Below, piece after piece: positions 22,995-34,980 of a stretch of DNA of 64,000 bases (its first letter is position 1; each line of letters starts with the position of its first letter). The position numbers were made by a program, and so were the translations under genes. The notes beneath the pieces were generated by a model. It saw nothing but the letters and a program-made list of their open reading frames with translations, had not been told where the DNA came from and ran no database searches. The stretch covers positions 2,914,001-2,978,000 of the forward strand of contig OX596341.1 in assembly GCA_951394405.1 (NCBI GenBank), read 5' to 3'. This DNA is from Coprinellus micaceus (lineage: Eukaryota; Basidiomycota; Agaricomycetes; Agaricales; Psathyrellaceae).

Positions 22995-25900
22995 ATGAAT
23001 CACCGGGACCTAAGGGTACTCTCCGAGTGCGTATCCGTACACACCATAAGTAGCTGACCCGCTGACGTTTCTCGACCTACGAAACCCACCACCACTCATA
23101 GGTTCCCTGTCGAGACGATCAAGGCAATTGTTTCCTGTATCGTTGAACTTCAAGGACAGGCCGCCAGTGAGCTCCTGACTCCATCCATGCATTTACTTCT
23201 ACTCATTCGACCACCTATATGGCTTTAGGGCAATTGGATCTCATCGCCCACCTCTGCCGATACCGATTTGAATCAAATGCGGGCGACCGGACGTACCTCG
23301 AGGAGGCTGTTCGAGCACAGCAAGAGTCGGTGAACAGGACTGAGGGAGGCGACCCTGGACATCATCGAAGGCTAGACGCTCTGGCAGAGTGTTATTACAC
23401 CCTCTACATCTGCACTGATGACCCAGAGCACATCGAGATGGCCGTTCTTGTCGCTAAGGAAGCCGCGGAGGTCAGCCCCTTGTGCCCGGAATCGTCCATA
23501 CCTTGCTAACGTAGACCGCTGCTCAGCTGCCGCTGTCTCCACGCGGCCCCGAGTTGTGCCACCCACTACCCAGCATTGCTGACTTAGACGAGGTTGACGA
23601 TGGAGAATTCGAAGGTCTGCGCAACGCAAATTAGGAGTCTAATTGAACCCACTAACCTCATCGCCAGCTCAACTCCACAGCATTGAACGTCCCTGCTACG
23701 ACTGGCTTACGGTGGCCGCAGTGTTCTACCACAAGGGTGTAAGCATGGGAATCGAAGGGCAAGACGCCACCAGCATCACCCGAGGGCTGTCTCTCATGGG
23801 ACTCGCTCTCAGAGTTGCCCCTCCCCCTGACTACTATCAGCCTACCTGGCTCAGCAACCTGGTATGCAAGTTACATACCGAGCTCCTGTGGACGGGAGAC
23901 CAGACCTCCCTCACGCTTTTGAAGATTCTTTGGGACATCGCAACGCTGAATCCCGCTGACTGGCGCGGAACGAACCCAGATATCCCTATGTGGATGCTCA
24001 ACATGGTCTTCCAACATCAAGGGCTTTACCAACACACCCAACGATTCGAAGACCTTGTCGATGCGCTGAAGCTGGCACGTCGAGCGGTGGCCATCTGCCC
24101 ACTGGGACACCCATTCTTCCCTATCATCCTCGGGAGGCTTGGCGCATGGCATATCGAGCTATTCCATTGTGGGGATGTCTCGTACAAGGGCGAGCAAGGA
24201 GGAAGTCAGGGCCATCTTTTGGCCGCAATTCGTTTCTTGAGCATCGCCGTCGCGTTTTCAGATGAATCCAAGCGGGCTCCGCTGTTGGATGAGCTTGCGA
24301 ATGCACAGATGCTGTGTAAGCTTGTGGACGAGGCTATCCAATCATGGGAGCAGGCACTGGAGTACGGGCCACTTCTCCCAGGAGTCAGCCAATATAACCT
24401 GGGAGTCACCTACGGGAAGCGCTTCAAGCAAAGTGGGGATCCGCTGGACATGGGACGAATGGTGCAGACCCTGAGGAGCCTCGTCGAGAGCCTTTCAGAC
24501 CAAGATTGTGACCCACACTATACCCTTGGTCTCGGCAGCGCACTCCTGGAGCGGTACGAGGTCACGAGCAAAATGTCAGATCTGGACGAAGCGATTCAGT
24601 ATCTTCATCTGGCTCAGGGGAAGGCTGGACCAGGACCACCCCTATCACGCGGCGAAATACCTCACTTCCTGTCAAAAGCTCTAATTTCGCGATACGAGCT
24701 TACCGGCGACCGCCGCAACGTCGAAGAGGCCATCCTAGTGCTTCAACAGGTCATTCAAGTTACTCCACCTAGCAGCCCCCAGCACACCATCTGGCTGCGA
24801 TATCTCATGTTTTCTCTTCGAACGCAGTATCTCCACACCCGCGACCTTCAAGACCTTAGGGGAGCTGTAGCTGTCGGGCGAAGAGCAATAGTCGATGCCG
24901 ACCACCCTAGGTTTCACGACACCCTCCTCCTCCTCGGCAGCACCCTTCGAATACTCTACCAAGGGAGCAAAGACCGAGAAGACATTGAGGAGGCCATTGT
25001 GGTGCTGGAATGGGCTATTGGGTCTCTACCGTCTGACACGTCTGAATCCTCACGCCAGTGGGCGATGCACGAGCTTGGCCTCAGCTACGCAGCGCGCTCA
25101 CGCGACAGCAACGACCCAATCGCTAGCATTGACGAGGGTCTTTCAATCCTTGAATCCATCAACCTATCCAGCCCAATCGACAATGACGGTGACGATGGTC
25201 GCCAGGTCCAGCTGCTCAAGGATCGTGCCCACCTTCGCATGGAGCGATTCAAGCTCTCAGATGATCTTACCGATATCGTCGGGGCAGTCGGAGACTTCCG
25301 AAAAGTGATGGAACACATTCCTAATGCACATTCTGGACTCACCGTTGCTCTGTATGGACTGGGGATGGCGCTCAAAATGCAGCATCAGAAAGCAGGAGAT
25401 GTCAGCGACCTCTCAGAAGCTTTGATGTGCATGCGCAGGGCAACCCTCACGGACGCTGTTGGTGACACCCAGATACGATTTGCGGCGTCAAAGGAGTGGG
25501 CATCTATAGCCTTCAGACTGCAGGGTGAAACACCCAAGAGTCAGTCCACTCTCGCGTCAACACGGGCGAGTGACAGATGGCTGGACGATGAAGAGGACAC
25601 GCGATATGTCGAGGACGCCCTGCAAGCCATGGAGGCCGGCATGCGACTCATTCCACTCCTTGCGGGGCCCGTGCAGCCGTTGAGCCGCCGACCCCAAGCT
25701 ATAAAGTCGAACGCCATCGATGCTTTCACTCTTCTGGCTAGCTCATATGCAGTGTGGCTGGGGAGAGCGGCGAAAGGGGTGGAATGGTTGGAGCAAGGAC
25801 GATGCTTGCTATGGAACCAGCTTAACATCCTACGATCACCTCTGGATGACTTGCGCGCCCACCATCCCGTGCTCGCGGCTCGCCTTTTAGATGTGTCTAA

Positions 25901-27342
25901 ATTGTTGGAAAGGGCGGGGCTTGATGGCGACTCTGCGGCGAGACTGGAGTCAGTCGAGAATCGGGTCTCACTGCAAACCGAGGCGAAACGGCACGCCGAT
26001 ATTGCGCAGGAGTGGGAAGAACTCGTTCGTGTGATCCACGCTTTACCCAGATTCGAGAATTTCCTTGGCCCCTCCCCATATTCACAAGTACACTCCAGCA
26101 TTCCCCCTGACGGGTTTGTCGTCATGTTGAATTTCCACAATTCGGTCGTCCCGCTTCCTCAGCACTCAATGTCCAACGCGGTGATCCTTTCTCGCGATGC
26201 GGATGAACCAATGGTCGTGCGTTTCCGCCCAGACCTGTACAGCATCATACAGAGTCTTCTACCGGCCCTCCAGAGCGAACTGGTAGCTCATGCGTTCCTT
26301 CCGGAATTCATGCGAAACGAGCAGGATCCACAAGGCCCCGGCAATCCGTCTCGTGCCCTCGCTATATTCCGCGTCGGGGGCAGGCCCCAATCTCAAGGGA
26401 TATCAAAGCTCTTGGAATTCTTGTGGCACAGCGTTTGTGAACCCGTTATCCAAGCGATTGACTTAGAGGTGGGTACGATTTTGCACCTCTTAAAACGTTA
26501 CTTATAAGAGCTGATATCAACAGCCTTCGGATTCGCCTACCACCAGAATTTGGTGGTGTCTCACAGGACCCCTCCCATTCATTCCAATCCACGCTGCGGG
26601 AGTTCATAACGATGGAGGTCGGAACACTTTGGCGCACTACGCCATATCGTCTTATATTCCAACCATCAGCTCGCTAGGGAAGCTCGCTGACCGTCCCTGG
26701 AGTGGAACGGAGACCGTAGAGGGCTGTCTAACAGTCTCGGTGCCCAACGCCCCGGGCCAGAGTCGTCTCCCTGGGGTTACAGAGGAGGCGAGGCTCATCG
26801 GAGGTCTTTTTCACGACCAAGGAATTCGCCACTTGACTCTGGAATCGCACCTTGCAACCAAAGTCACTACACTTCAGAACATGGAGCACTTCTCCTGCAT
26901 CCACCTAGCCTGCCATGCGACTCAGAACCCCGAAGAACCCCTTCGAAGTAGGTTCTTCCTTCAAGACGGTACTCTTGACCTTTCGACGATCATCAAGGCA
27001 AAATTGCCTACAGCGGACCTCGCTTTCCTCTCCGCGTGTCAAACGAGTCGAGGAGACGAGAACCTGACGGAGGAGGTGCTTCATCTTGCGGCTGGGATGC
27101 TGGCCGCGGGGTATCGGAGCGTCGTTGCGACTATGTGGTCGATTCGCGATAGCCATGCCCCTGGATTGGCCGAGTCGTTCTATGCGTACCTGCTAAGGAA
27201 GAGCGCCGATAAAGGGAGAGCCATAGACGGGTCGCGTGCGGCCTTTGCTATTCACCATGCAACTCGGGAGTTGAGGGAGAAACTGGACAATTCAAACGAA
27301 TCGTTCCTGTCCTGGGTTCCGTATGTACACTGGGGTTTGTAA
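22995..27342 (+). CDS. TPR-repeat protein with C-terminal CHAT protease domain, 1348 aa
   Basis: Six exons (22995-23026, 23102-23166, 23229-23470, 23527-23614, 23668-26468, 26524-27342) join with every phase agreeing. Residues about 40-900 are tandem TPR-like helices with the repeated pattern D..DL.EAI..L..A (for example SDLDEAIQYLHLA, RNVEEAILVLQQV). The C-terminal ~250 residues form a CHAT (caspase HetF-associated) cysteine-peptidase domain. A His in HLACHAT near residue 1207 and a Cys in LSACQT near 1248 form the expected dyad, and the domain closes with ATMWSIRD and WVPYVHWGL. CHAT proteins cleave partner proteins; in bacteria and some fungi they act in defence or cell-death pathways. This family is large in Agaricomycetes. 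The substrate here is unknown, and no gasdermin-like gene is seen nearby. The donors at 23471 (gtcagc) and 23615 (gtctgc) are weak. Confidence 0.85.
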
Positions 27343-27612
27343 TACATTGGCTACATCGCCAAGTTCAAGGAATGCATTCCTGGTGAATGCTGAACGAGCG
27401 ATGTCAGTCCAAGCAAACAGTCAAGTTATCACCTCAAACTCAGCGGGATTCAAAACACGCGGAATCAAGATGATGAATCGAGAGTGAGTGTGGCATTATG
27501 AGCCACAAGTCCCATAAATACATTGCCCCGACTACTTAATAATAATACAATTCAACTTTTACGAGAGTTCGATGCAGCATAGCATGTACGATAGCGATAG
27601 CAACGACACCGC

Positions 27613-29934
27613 TTAGCATCCAGCAGGAACGTCGAAGTTATCAACATAGTTAGCAGCATTGACACCAACACCACGGCTGGCGAAGGCCTTCCAGAGAAGG
27701 CACCTGTTGGCACCACCGTAGCGATTAGCATCAGCCTGGATCCAGGCGTCACGGCCGGTGGTGAAGGTGGGGTTGCAAGGCTGGAGCGCGAGCGAGTCGA
27801 AGAAGAGACGGCCGAAAACGATGTTGCCCTCGGAGCCGCCGGGGTTGGTGAAGGCGGCGGGGGACCAGCCGTACTGAGCGACGAGGGCGGCGTAGACCTG
27901 GTGGAGGACGTTGGCCCAAATCGTGCCGATGCCTGTGCAGATTACGGTCAGCGGATGAACTGAACAGAGAGGGGGGGGAGACGTACTGTGCACGAGGGTG
28001 TTACCCCTGACGTTGGAATACTTCAAGGGGTTGGTGGTCGCGCTGGTGGAGTAGGGGTAGGCGCGGATACCGTTGGGGTTGTTGGTCACGTAGGGGGCGA
28101 GGACGAAGTCCTGGACGGTAGCAGACTTCTGCTCAGTCCACCTTTCAAGCCGGTATCAGTACCCCATCTTCAGAGAAGGACAGACGAGGGAATGCACGTA
28201 CTCGGCCAAAGCATCGGACCATCCCTCACCCATACCCCTGGACTCGGTGGTCTGGAGGCAACGGGCAGTTCCACCACCAGTCAACCTGTTGCTGATACCG
28301 TGGGTCATCTCGTGGACAATGATGTCGTTGTTGAGCGAGCCGTCGCGGTTGGGGGTGGTCGTGGTCCAGATGTACATGCGGCAGGTTCCCGACTGGCCAC
28401 TACGGGTCCACAAATACTCGGTCAGCACCTCATTCCCCAAGAGTAAGATAGGACGAAGAGAGGACGTACTCAGGAGGGGTGGCGAAGTTGGCGTTGTTGG
28501 TGCCCGAGCTATCCTGGACGCTCATCAACACGCGGTCGTTGCCCGATCCACCCTTGCCAAAGTTGTCGTTCTGGAAGTTGAACGCGGCCTCGGTGAAGCC
28601 ATATCGGTAGGCGATATCGTGGAGCTTGTTGATAATGTAGAACGCGTTAGTGCGAGCGGCGTTGACGTTGAGGGTGGTGGAAGGGGCGGCAGAGGTGTTG
28701 TAAGTGTAGTCAAAGACCTGGCCGGTTGCGGACTGCGAGGTCAGGGAGGAGGTCGTGCCCTTGTACGAAATGACATTGTTGCCGCTGTAAACATGCAGGA
28801 GAGAATATGTGAGTGAGGGAAGGGATAAATTGTAAGTAGGAGATGACGAACGCGGTGGTGGTAGTAGTGCCGGTGGAGGTGTAGTGCCAGCCCTGGGGCG
28901 AGGCGAGGGTGTCCTGAGGGTCGGTCAAGAGCTCGAGACCTCCAGGGAGGTCCTGCTTCTGGATCGGGAGGACGCGGTACTGCAGGCAGACAGGGCGCTC
29001 AATTAGCGCGAGGATGACTTAGAGATGTCATGATAAGGATGTACGCACAGCAGCCTCAGCGGAGAAGTCGGTAATGGAGAGGAGGTCTCCGGAGTGGGCG
29101 TCGACGAAGGCCTCGTACCAGGTGTTCTCAGCCTCGTTCTGGATCTGAATGACGTGGGTCAAGGCAGCGGTGCCATCGGGGCGAGCGAGGTACTCGATCG
29201 TCGTAGGGTGGCCATTGTACTTGCCATCGAGCTCAGTCTCGATCTTAGAGATGACGGACTCGACGCTGACGGTAGGAGTCGTAGCCGCGATCTTCTCTGA
29301 AAGACGGAAGCGGGAGGAGTCAGATCTCCGTTTATCCGAGATGCACCAAAATTAGCACTGAAGAAAATACGACTTACTGGGCTTGACGAAGGACGAGCCA
29401 AAGGTGACGGCGCTCTCACCCTTGAAGGCGACGTTGGCGACGGCGTTGGCGAAAGGAATACCTTTCTACAATCGTCATGGGAATTTGAGTTCACGACGTG
29501 GGCTCGGGAATCAAAGTGAACGTACGTAAGCCTGGCGAACGTAGGCACGCTTCTCGCTGCCTGCCTGGTAACCGGAACGCCATTGGACGTTGGCGCTGTC
29601 GACACCGAGACGACCAGCAATGAAGGAGCGGGCCTTGGACTCGAGGGAGCCGTCCCTGCGGAGGTCGACGGGGATGGCAATACCTTCGCCGAAAGTCTAT
29701 CGTTGAGCGTATAATTAGTTTCGATGGAGGTAACTGGAAGGACAAGATTGAGTTTTGACTGACCTCGAACGAAGTAGGAGGGTTGTAAGTCTCAATCTCC
29801 AAGCCACGCTTGCCCACAGACCTCTTACTGTGGGTCGAGTGGTCCCAGGCATCCGGAGATGGAGCGGCGGTCACTTGCGACGCCAAGGCGAGCGCAACGA
29901 TGACAGAAGAGAGCAGACCACGGATAGGTGCCAT
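27613..29934 (-). CDS. secreted fungalysin metallopeptidase (M36), 597 aa
   Basis: Nine exons (29934-29764, 29696-29526, 29465-29378, 29296-29049, 28979-28852, 28784-28470, 28399-28202, 28141-27987, 27932-27613) join in phase. A signal peptide of about 23 residues ([20 protein letters not shown] start) is followed by an FTP/PepSY-type propeptide (about 50-240) that would act as chaperone and inhibitor. The catalytic domain has the zinc motif HEMTH (about H403, E404, H407) and the third ligand region GMGEGWSD (about E432). The C-terminus shows [11 protein letters not shown] and ends in a Cys. The enzyme should be an extracellular broad-specificity peptidase that breaks down protein for nutrition. 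Length is close to the usual ~600 aa. It converges with the CHAT gene, 270 nt apart. Confidence 0.92.
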
Positions 29935-30005
29935 AGCGAAGACCGTTCAGAAGTTAGGAAAGGGCCGAAGAACCTCCTGAGGAAAGAGCGGCTCCTTCAT
30001 TGGCC

Positions 30006-30014
30006 TTTTATTTA
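30006..30014 (-). promoter_or_regulatory. TATA-like box of the fungalysin gene
   Basis: The minus strand reads taaataaaa about 75 nt before the ATG at 29934, a plausible TATA element for a regulated secreted enzyme. Confidence 0.4.
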
Positions 30015-33000
30015 TGCTGAAAAGCGTCCACTGGTCGTTGGCGTTATCGCTTCATGTTCGGACGACCATGAGCTCTGAATTTCGATGTCATGGGAAGCCT
30101 CATGGTTCCCCACCTCGCATAACGGCACCAGGGCGCGCGGTGATGATGTCGCAATTGTGAGTATAAGGCCTCCATGAGACACACAACCGCGAGTACAGGA
30201 CGACAGATAGCGACCGTTTTCAGAAGGAAGCGCGCTCTCTGCGTGAGGTTAAGGTTCGTGAGCTGGTGGGAGTGGCGTCGGGATCTGAAGATACCTGGAA
30301 TAGAAGAATGATATCCTCGTGCGTCTCTGATCCGAGATGCCTTGTCTAGCGATAGGTAAGGATAGGTGGTGTGGATACCCCTTTGTAAGCTTCCCGACAA
30401 GAACTCCCAGCTGTGTGAGTCTCATGGCGCACCACCAGAGAAGCAGCACCAAGTCTGTAAGCCGGCAATTATGCATGACCTGATCTAGGCGCCCTTGCAC
30501 CACCAAGCCTGGCAGAAGCTGTATACAAGAAGGCCAAGAAGTCCTCTACGCGTGGCCTGTAATGGGTTCCATGGGTTCCTTTTGAAGATGCACACTTCGT
30601 TTTTGGTCAGTTGAGTCTCGGTGGTTGAGGTAACTGGTCACGTCTCCCCTTCCTTACATGAGGGGAAAGGTGCTCTATCTATTCCGCGGAATATTCTCTA
30701 GAGTGTGACCTCACACGATGCTATTTGAGCACGCGCTTCTCAGGGAAACAGGGCTTCTGCACTGAAGGGTATCGAAAGAAATCGACATTTCGAGTACTAT
30801 TGCATTATGCTCGCACAGGAGATAACACCTCATGGGCGTTATGTCGCCTTATGTCGCCCGATGAGTTAGAAAGAAGCTTCTCCTGGAGCACCTGAAGCAC
30901 ACCGAGTTCTCCAGGGAATCCATGCGCCGAGGAACCCTGCCAAGACGACTCACCATCCTGTTCGTTTCCCTCGGCACTTCTACCCCACACTAGCGCTTCC
31001 GGCCCCTTGCCCGAGGCGGATGTGGCGGTTTTGTGGCGGTACGGCGGTCCGACGGCAATTCGAGGAAACAAGCGCCCGATCAAAATCAAGCGCCCGTTCT
31101 GGATATCCCTCTCGAATAGGCAACACATATAGGGTTATAAATGGAAATGTCAAAGCCAAGAATGTCGAGATAAGTATCGGAGTGTGCCTGACGTAAAAGG
31201 ATCGCCGTTTCTTCTACCGATCACTCGCTTGACATGGCATGGATCTGCGCATTTTCAAAATGGTGCTTCTGGCGGGTCAGTACCTTCGACTCTTCGAGGA
31301 AGCCCTCCGCTTCGACAGGAGATTGGGGTAAGCGGCGCACGGACCAGTTGAAAATGAGCTTCCCCTGGTTTGAAATGCATAAATAGCGGCCTCATCCCAC
31401 ATCCTGCATACCTTCCCCTTCCCCCCACCTACCCGCTCCGCTCCAGGTTCTCGGCCGCCTCTCCGACGTCAGTAGATCCTAAGGCCCTACCTCATCCGTG
31501 CCACCAGCCCTCATCGTCGGGCGTACATGCCAAGACCTGCTGCAAAATCGCACTGAACCTACATAGCCTAGAATGTCGAGAAGTGGCCCGCCGGGCGTGG
31601 TGGCTGAGCATACCGACAAAGGGGTGGGCGAGATGGTCGGTTGCGGCGGCATACATTGGGTGAGTGCGGTCCTTTCTTACCTCGCAACGTTCAAAAGGGA
31701 CGAAAGTCGATGCGCATTATCAATTTAACTCGATTTTCGGAGGGGTTTAGCCGCCACGAAAACGTTGATTGGAGGGCAAGGGACCTCTTGGGATCGCCTA
31801 CACCTCGAATTTCGGGTCGAAGAACGTGGTCGTCTGTATGTCGAACGATCTTACCCAGCTCAACTCCTCGCCTCGCTAATCCCCTTCGATGTCCAAAAGC
31901 GCGTACTTCGACCTCACTTGTCTCTCCCCGACCTCACCTTCCAGCACCCCAAATGCCGCCATGTGGGAGCTGCTACTCCTGGCATGTTCTCCCCGGCCAG
32001 TGAGGCACCCTTCGCTCAAGCAAACCAAAACCTTCCAGTCAAGGCGGTGTTGAAGGGCGATGGGAATACCGGAGGACGTTGCGATGTACTTCATCCAGTG
32101 CCCCGAGCACGGGGGATACCAGACTATGGTTCCGCGCTGGATAAAGAGCTTTCGATGCGCCTCCTTCACTTCGCCCTCCCCCTCTACGTCGTAGGGTACG
32201 AACTCTACGTGGTCGGCGGCCGTGTGAAGGGGAGCAGCCTCGGGAGGCAGTGATGCCTTCCACGCGCATGCAACACTAGATGGCATTCGAGTGCGCCAGC
32301 GCGATGCGGTAGAAGTACTACTGCGGCAGTGCCCGTTGGCTCTTCCCCCGTTCTCGTTATCCTTATTTCCCTCCCCTGTCGTCAAGTCCTTATCCTTCTG
32401 TGACCACGAGGGCGACGGGGTTCTCTCCCCCCGTGGGACGTCGACGCATCAAGGGGAGTGGTCATCTCGATATCGGACTCGCCGACGACCACACTCAGGT
32501 CGTCCCCTCCCTTCCACCTTCTTTCCTTCCTTCCGCTTGCTTTTCTCCCTTCCGCTTTCATTCCTCCTTCCCCTCCCTTCCCTACCTCTCCCTCGTCTTG
32601 ATATCCGAGCCCTCCCCCCCTCACTACCCTCGCTATCCCTGCTCGCATGTCCTTGGAGTCACCCTGCTCATCAAACGTTCCACTCTCCATCGACCCCCAC
32701 ATTACCCTTTCACGACTCCAGCCTCAGGCCAGCCGCACATGTCCCTACTGATAAGCCTATGCCTCGCCTTCCCCTATGATAAGCGTCGGGCTGCGCCCCT
32801 GGCCGTACACATACTGAGGGATATTGCACTCCTCAGTGAGAGTGGCGAGATGTCAACGTCAGTGGTAGCGACTATGCGCGAGGAGGGAGCTGCACATCGG
32901 AGTTCGGTAACGCACGCGAGCGAGGTTCAAAGATGCAAAATGTTCGAGAGCGACTATGACAGAAGTGATGATACAGACGAAGTACAGAGGGTGAATGAGT

Positions 33001-33216
33001 CCCATGGAGCGGAAAGCGAGATAGCGGATACAGGCGACGTTGAAGTAGACCAAGACATTGAGGAAAGGAAGGTATCAAGCAGCAAGGCGAGTTGGATCGT
33101 GATTGGCGTGATGGGGATGGGATGGCGGGGTTGTTAAGGCGGGGTTCGAAAGTCAGGGAGAATGGGGACGAGCCCAAGGGAAGACTCAGACTGAAGACCC
33201 AAAACCGAGTAGGCCA
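30015..33216. other. long stretch without a supported gene
   Basis: Several frames exceed 100 codons on both strands (for example 31765-32253 plus, 31876-32385 minus, 32400-33137 plus), but they overlap in antisense, lack domains and do not splice convincingly. The plus frame at 32400-33137 runs through a strong pyrimidine tract (32500-32630). A short ATG frame at 31572, ending at a gtgagt donor near 31659, is the only splice-like start I noticed, and I found no phase-matched partner. A weak unknown gene around 31.5-32.3 kb cannot be excluded. Confidence 0.35.
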
Positions 33217-33938
33217 TCACCAGTGAAGCCTGTGCGTTGGGCACTGGTAGCCGGTCGGGTTCTTGAAGAGGTAGAGCTGGTGATAGTCCTCCGCGTCCCA
33301 CCACTTGTCCCCAGCCACGATCTCCGTGACAATCTTCTCTCCTTTCGGCGTGAAATGCTTCTCCTGGACTTCCGCGGTAACGCGGTCGGCGATAGCCTTT
33401 TGCTCGGGAGTGTGGTAGAAGATGGCCGAGCGATACTGCGTGCCGGTGTCGGCGCCCTGGCGGTTGGTGGTCGTAGGATCGTGCGTGCGGTAGAAGAACT
33501 CTAGAGCGTATTGTCAGCACTGAGGCGCGGGGAGGTGGTGATGACTACGCACCGACGAGCTCGTCGTACGAGACCCGCTCAGGATCGAACTCGATCCTCA
33601 CAGCCTCAGCATGGTTCGTCTCCCCCGAACAGACCTGCCTGTACGTCGGGTCGGCGCTGCCCTCCTTCCCTCCAGTGTACCCTACAGCAGTATTGAGAAT
33701 GCCCTTGTTCTCAGATGGAGGGTAGTGCTTGAGGAAGATGTGTTGCACGCCCCAGAAGCATCCCGATGCGAACGTTGCGATTTGGGGTTGGGCAGTGGTG
33801 GCTGGAAGCAAACGAAGTCAGCCGGTGGTGAGAGGTAGAGTGCGAGGTGGGAGGCGTACAGGTTGACATGGCACTGCGGAAGTGGGCTGGGTTGATGGGG
33901 CTGCTAGATGAGAGAAGAGCTTTCAAGCGTCCAAGCAT
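33217..33938 (-). CDS. msrA: peptide methionine sulfoxide reductase A, 203 aa
   Basis: Exons 33938-33860, 33801-33553 and 33500-33217 join in phase. The motif GCFWG (nucleophilic Cys at about residue 41) and the segments VGYTGG, CSGETNHAEAV, YRSAIFYHTPEQ and a QLYLFKNPTGYQCPTH-like C-terminus define MsrA, which reduces methionine-S-sulfoxide in proteins using thioredoxin and protects against oxidative damage. Length is normal. The N-terminal ~23 residues (MLGRLKALLSSSSP...) are basic and Ser-rich and could be a mitochondrial presequence. An internal Met at residue 24 would give a cytosolic form. The call is firm; dual targeting is inference. Confidence 0.93.
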
Positions 33939-34641
33939 AGGATGTTAGGGTTAGGCGTTGGTTGAGGGTTAGGGCCCAAGAGTATGATGAGTCGGTCGGG
34001 GTATCAGGTCGAAGTAACACGTTTCAGGAGCTTCGGTGTCGTCGGTGGACTGGATCTAAAGGAGGGAGTTTTGGTGGAGGTCCAGAATGAACTGGTGAAG
34101 GTTATAAAGGAAGGAGAGAGTTCTCTAAATTTACGCGCCATACGAGATTCGATTCGTTCTTGCTCAGCATGTCAGCGATCGTGATGATGACGCAATGAGC
34201 GCAGTCGGGGCAGGTGATCGGAGGACCCGCATTGGGTCGGCACGCCTCGGCGGCCCAAGTGGCATTGGGGCTCCGACAGCCTCGGCGAATCGGCATGAGC
34301 TCGGATGGGCGCTTATTGATCTTTTGGTGCGGATTTAGGGGGCATTCCCAGTTGCACAATCTAGCTGGACACGCCAAAAGATGGCTGATGGAAACTTACT
34401 CCTCGGAGATCGCACATCACAGCGAAAGCCTACTATATAACTTGAAGAATCTACACTCGTGCGCTGCGCAGCTTCAGACAGACTCTGCGATATCGCTCGA
34501 CAGCGATATCGGAGACCCAAATACAGGGTTTCTGCCAGACCAAGTGACCCTATTACAGTTATTCAGCACGACATCGCCCTCTCCCGATACCTTCCAAACC
34601 ACGGGACTTACTGCTGTATAGCTGTGTAGCGATTGCCGTCA
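33939..34641. other. promoter side of msrA and left flank of the large transposon
   Basis: Short frames only. The stretch ends at the left terminal repeat of the CACTA-like element. No gene was supported. Confidence 0.4.
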
Positions 34642-34661
34642 CAAGTACCTCTCAGTAAAAA
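34642..34661 (+). repeat. left terminal inverted repeat of the CACTA-like element
   Basis: The left copy matches the complement of 42582-42600 with one extra base in the GTACC run. The shared core is CTCTCAGTAAAAA. Confidence 0.6.
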
Positions 34662-34980
34662 CGTTGGTCGGGGTCTAGTCAGAGAGAAGTCAGAGATCTT
34701 GCGAACACCGACTGCTTGTCGATTATCCCGACCAGAATTTTTGATGTAGTCAGGTTTGAGTGGGAACGACGGAAACCCAGGTGTTCGGAACGTGATGGCC
34801 TACATGAGGCTACATCAGACCAAAGTCAGGTCGTAGTCAGAGGGTGGTCGCCCAGTAGTCAGTGAGAGGGCGGTTTCAATTGAGTGGAGAAATAATCGGA
34901 TTTCAGTTAGGTAGTAATCGTTACAAGTACAAATTGAGATGCATTATAGGGAGAGTGTATATTAGGACGTCGAGACAGAG

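Noticed and set aside
32400..33137. 245-codon plus-strand frame
   Set aside because: Largely a translated pyrimidine tract (Ser/Leu/Pro runs); no splice logic and no domain.
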